From Sinimarinibacterium flocculans (lineage in GTDB: Bacteria > Pseudomonadota > Gammaproteobacteria > Nevskiales > Nevskiaceae): DNA of 64,000 nt. How positions within the stretch are numbered: the first letter of the stretch is position 1; each line of letters begins with the position of its first letter. A program made the translations under genes and the position numbers. This document shows, piece by piece, positions 61,452 to 64,000 of this stretch. The notes beneath the pieces are model-generated. The model was not told the DNA's origin. It saw nothing but the letters and a program-made list of their open reading frames with translations, and made no database searches. The DNA is taken from assembly GCF_003201205.1 (NCBI RefSeq), contig NZ_QICN01000009.1, forward strand, positions 1-64,000. The letters are read 5' to 3'.

Positions 61452-62363
61452 ATGAACGCGATGCCGGACGCCAGCGTGCCGCCAGCCCCGGATGCAGCAG
61501 ATGACCTTGATCGTCTGGTGCAGTCCATCGCCGCGGTCGAGAACCTCGTCGAGGCTTGGGACGAGCCGCAGCGCATGGGTGCGCAGGCGCTCAAGTCGGC
61601 GATCGAGGATCTGCACAAGGAAGCGCTGCGCCGGATGATCCGCGCGCTCAAGGGCGATCCGGCCGCGAACGCGCGGCTGCGCGAAGCGCTGTCCGATCCC
61701 GTCGTCTGGGGAGTGCTGCGTTTTCACGGCCTGGTGCGCGATCCGCTGGAAGAGCGCGTGCGGCGTGCGCTGGAAGACGTGCGGCCGTTCATGGAATCGC
61801 ACGGCGGCGGTGTCGAACTGGTGGCGGTCAAGCCGCCGGACACGGTCGAACTGCGCCTGACCGGCTCCTGCCACGGCTGCCCGGCGTCGAGCACGACGCT
61901 GACGCAGGGAGTGGAGAAAGCCATCCGCGAGCATTGCCCGGAGATCCTGCACATCCATCAGGTGAGCCGCAGCGCGGAGGCCGCGAACGCATCTCCGGCT
62001 CGGGGCGAGGGCGGCAGCGTCCACTACATCAGTCCGTTCGCGCTGGGCGCCAAGGGCGGCTGGCAGGATGCCACGACGCTGGACCGCATTCCGGAGCGCG
62101 GCATCCTCGCCTGCGAGATCAAGGGGCGCGCGCTGCTGCTGTCGCGCCACGGCGACGCGGTGAGCTGCTTCGACAACCGCTGCGCGCACCTGGGCATGCC
62201 GCTGGACATGGGGGAGGTCGCCGACGGCGTCATCACCTGCGGCTACCACGGCTTCCGGTACCTGCTCGAAACCGGCGAATGCCTGACCGCGCCGGAAGTG
62301 CAGCTGCGGACCCATGCCGTGCGCGTGATCGGGCGACGCGTGCAGGTGAGGATCGAGGACTGA
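61452..62363 (+). CDS. NifU-like / Rieske fusion protein
   Basis: A 303-residue protein. Residues about 100-170 are a NifU C-terminal domain with the cluster-carrier motif GSCHGC (Cys140, Cys143). Residues about 186-303 are a Rieske [2Fe-2S] domain with CAH (Cys244, His246) and CGYH (Cys263, His266). The N-terminal about 95 residues are helical and unassigned. The design suggests cluster delivery coupled to electron transfer, probably for maturation of the group 2a small subunit or as its electron acceptor. Confidence 0.88.
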   Translation: MNAMPDASVPPAPDAADDLDRLVQSIAAVENLVEAWDEPQRMGAQALKSAIEDLHKEALRRMIRALKGDPAANARLREALSDPVVWGVLRFHGLVRDPLEERVRRALEDVRPFMESHGGGVELVAVKPPDTVELRLTGSCHGCPASSTTLTQGVEKAIREHCPEILHIHQVSRSAEAANASPARGEGGSVHYISPFALGAKGGWQDATTLDRIPERGILACEIKGRALLLSRHGDAVSCFDNRCAHLGMPLDMGEVADGVITCGYHGFRYLLETGECLTAPEVQLRTHAVRVIGRRVQVRIED

Positions 62364-63568
62364 TGAGCGCTACCGTGCTCCGGGTCGGCCTCACGCCCGC
62401 GCTGCACCGCGGCGCGCGGCCCTGCGGGCTGCCGGCGCTGGACCGGGCCGGGCCGCGCGTGCGCATCGGCGGCGCGGACGCGGCGGATGGTCTGGCCGCA
62501 CCCGTGCGGCCGGGACCGGCGACGCTGTTCGGCCCGCGCGGCGCCTGCCTCGCCGGCGAGACCCTGTGGATCTGCGACACCGGCCATCACCGTCTGCTCG
62601 GATGGGCGCAGGCGCCCGCGCGCGACGACGCGCCTGCGGACTGGGTGATCGGCCAGCCGGATTTCGAGCACGAAGGCCGCAACGCGAAAGGCGCCGTCGG
62701 CGCCGCCACGCTCAACGTGCCGACCGGCATCGCCGCCTGTGGCGACGGCCTCGCGGTGGCGGATGCGTGGAACCATCGCGTGCTGGTCTGGCACCGGCGT
62801 CCGCAGGCGAGCCACGTGCCGGCCGACGTCGTGCTCGGGCAGGCGGATGCCGCGCAGGGCGAGAGCAATCGCGGCCAGCCGCAGCCGCGCGCCGACCGGC
62901 TGTTCTGGCCCTATGGCGTGCACTGGGACGGCGCGCATCTGTGGGTCGCCGACAGCGGCAACCGCCGCGTGCTGATGTGGCGCGGCCTGCCGTCGTCGCA
63001 CGGCCAGCCCGCGGACCTCGTGCTGGGCCAGCGCGACTTCGACCGCCGCGATGAAAACGGCGGCGGCGAGCCCGACGCGCGCAGCATGCGCTGGCCGCAC
63101 GCGATCGCGACCTGGAACGGCCGCGTCTGCGTCGCAGACGCCGGCAACAACCGCGTGATGGTCTGGAACGGCGTGCCGGCCGCGCACGGCGCCGCCTGCG
63201 ATCACCTGCTGGGTCAGCGCAACGTGCGGGACGTGGATCACAACCAGTCGCTGTACTGGCCGTCCGCCGGCAGTCTCAACATGCCCTATGGCCTGTGTGC
63301 CGCGGGCGACTGGCTGCTCGCGGCGGACACCGCCAACTCGCGCATTCTCGCGTGGCACGTGGACGACCTTGGTATCGGTGCCGAGGCGAGGGCGCTCAGC
63401 GGCCAGTACGACTTCAACGCCAAGGGCGACAACCGCTGGCAGATGCCGGCGCACGACAGCCTGTGCTGGCCGTACGGCGTCACGCAGCAGGACGGTGTCG
63501 CCGTCGTCGCCGACTCCGGCAACAACCGCGTGCTGCTGTGGCCGGTCGCGCCGGAGTTGGTGCGATGA
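62363..63568 (+). CDS. NHL-repeat beta-propeller protein
   Basis: A 401-residue protein with at least five NHL-type repeats: ICDTGHHRLLGW, VADAWNHRVLVW, VADSGNRRVLMW, VADAGNNRVMVW and VADSGNNRVLLW, forming a propeller. There is no signal peptide. It shares a base with the upstream stop and overlaps hypF by 4 bases. An NHL protein with these neighbours occurs in cyanobacterial and mycobacterial group 2a clusters; the function is unknown, with a scaffold role likely. Confidence 0.85.
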   Translation: MSATVLRVGLTPALHRGARPCGLPALDRAGPRVRIGGADAADGLAAPVRPGPATLFGPRGACLAGETLWICDTGHHRLLGWAQAPARDDAPADWVIGQPDFEHEGRNAKGAVGAATLNVPTGIAACGDGLAVADAWNHRVLVWHRRPQASHVPADVVLGQADAAQGESNRGQPQPRADRLFWPYGVHWDGAHLWVADSGNRRVLMWRGLPSSHGQPADLVLGQRDFDRRDENGGGEPDARSMRWPHAIATWNGRVCVADAGNNRVMVWNGVPAAHGAACDHLLGQRNVRDVDHNQSLYWPSAGSLNMPYGLCAAGDWLLAADTANSRILAWHVDDLGIGAEARALSGQYDFNAKGDNRWQMPAHDSLCWPYGVTQQDGVAVVADSGNNRVLLWPVAPELVR

Positions 63569-64000
63569 GCGCGGTGATGCAGCCCGTCGCGGCGCAGGCC
63601 GAGCGCATCCGCGTACAGGGTCTCGTGCAGGGCGTCGGCTTCCGGCCCACCGTCTGGCGGCTCGCGCGCCGCGAAGGTCTGCGCGGCTGGGTGCGCAACG
63701 ACGGCGACGGCGTGGATCTCCACGTGCAGGGCGACGCGGCCGCCATCGAGCGTTTCGCACGTGCGCTGCGCGACGAGATGCCGGCGCTGGCGCGCATCGA
63801 CCGCGTGATCCGCAGGCCCGCGGTGCCGGAGGATGCGGGTGATTTCCGCATCGTCGACAGCGAAGGCGGCGCCGCGCGTACCGGCGTGGTCCCGGACGCG
63901 GCCACCTGCACGGACTGCCGCGCGGAAATCTTCGATCCGTTCGCGCGCCGCTACCGCTATCCGTTCACCAACTGCACGCATTGCGGACCGCGCCTGAGCA
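63565..64000 (+). CDS. hypF: HypF carbamoyltransferase, N-terminal part (runs off the window)
   Basis: The first 145 codons of HypF, which makes the cyanide ligands of the NiFe site from carbamoyl phosphate. The acylphosphatase domain (VQGVGFRPTVWRLARREGL, then WVRNDGDGV) is complete, and the zinc-finger start CTDCRAEIFDP and NCTHCGPR is visible before the edge. It overlaps the NHL gene by 4 bases. The rest, and probably hypC, hypD and hypE, lie to the right. Confidence 0.93.
   Translation, partial: MSAVMQPVAAQAERIRVQGLVQGVGFRPTVWRLARREGLRGWVRNDGDGVDLHVQGDAAAIERFARALRDEMPALARIDRVIRRPAVPEDAGDFRIVDSEGGAARTGVVPDAATCTDCRAEIFDPFARRYRYPFTNCTHCGPRLS

Overview
The window looks like a high-GC proteobacterial chromosome segment that carries a near-complete gene set for hydrogen-driven CO2 fixation, next to one end of an integrative and conjugative element (ICE). 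Two features suggest a Xanthomonadales-type gammaproteobacterium: palindromic intergenic repeats of the 'ccctctcccgc' and 'gggaatcgggaatcg' kinds at pgk/gap and inside nuoK, and a fused nuoCD. This host assignment is inference only.

Layout. (1) 1-2901: alpA-parA-shi-parB on the minus strand, the signature end module of ICEclc/PFGI-1-type ICEs. (2) 2902-3525: AT-rich spacer with a perfect 14-bp hairpin. (3) 3526-17337: a tight 13-gene Calvin-cycle operon on the minus strand, transcribed fbp-prkB-tkt-fba-cbbL-cbbS-cbbX-rpe-gph-cbbY-gap-pgk-pyk, with a red-type (form IC-like) RuBisCO and its activase. (4) 17492-32057: a complete complex I operon on the minus strand (nuoA to nuoN, C and D fused), preceded by a 24-codon leader ORF and divergent from (5) a CbbR-type LysR regulator at 32187. 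(6) 33380-43031: a group 1d, O2-tolerant membrane-bound [NiFe]-hydrogenase (hupSLC) with hupDFGHIJK, an orphan HigA-like protein, a hypA gene broken by an in-frame TAG, and hypB. (7) 43135-49849: a HoxA/HupR regulator, an OmpW-like porin, the H2 sensor hydrogenase HupUV, and a second NtrC-family regulator. (8) 49855-54186: a group 2a hydrogenase (hupSL type) behind a consensus sigma-54 promoter, with a HiPIP-like small protein, the protease HupW and two small unknown proteins. (9) 54310-59685: a nickel-uptake operon (TonB-dependent receptor, NikK/NikL-like proteins, CbiMQO ECF transporter). (10) 59932-64000: the conserved accessory block of group 2a hydrogenases (TPR protein, two small membrane proteins, NifU-Rieske fusion, NHL-repeat protein) leading into hypF, which runs off the right edge.

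How it works together (inference from families). H2 oxidation by the membrane-bound and group 2a enzymes feeds electrons to quinone. Complex I, probably run in reverse, would supply NADH for the Calvin cycle. HupUV senses H2 and sigma-54 activators switch on the uptake enzymes. CbbR-like sites in front of both the cbb and nuo operons suggest joint control of carbon fixation and the dedicated complex I. The nickel operon supplies the metal for three [NiFe] enzymes. The ICE module lies at the edge of this block and reads away from it, so the whole autotrophy block could be ICE cargo; that hypothesis needs sequence beyond the window.
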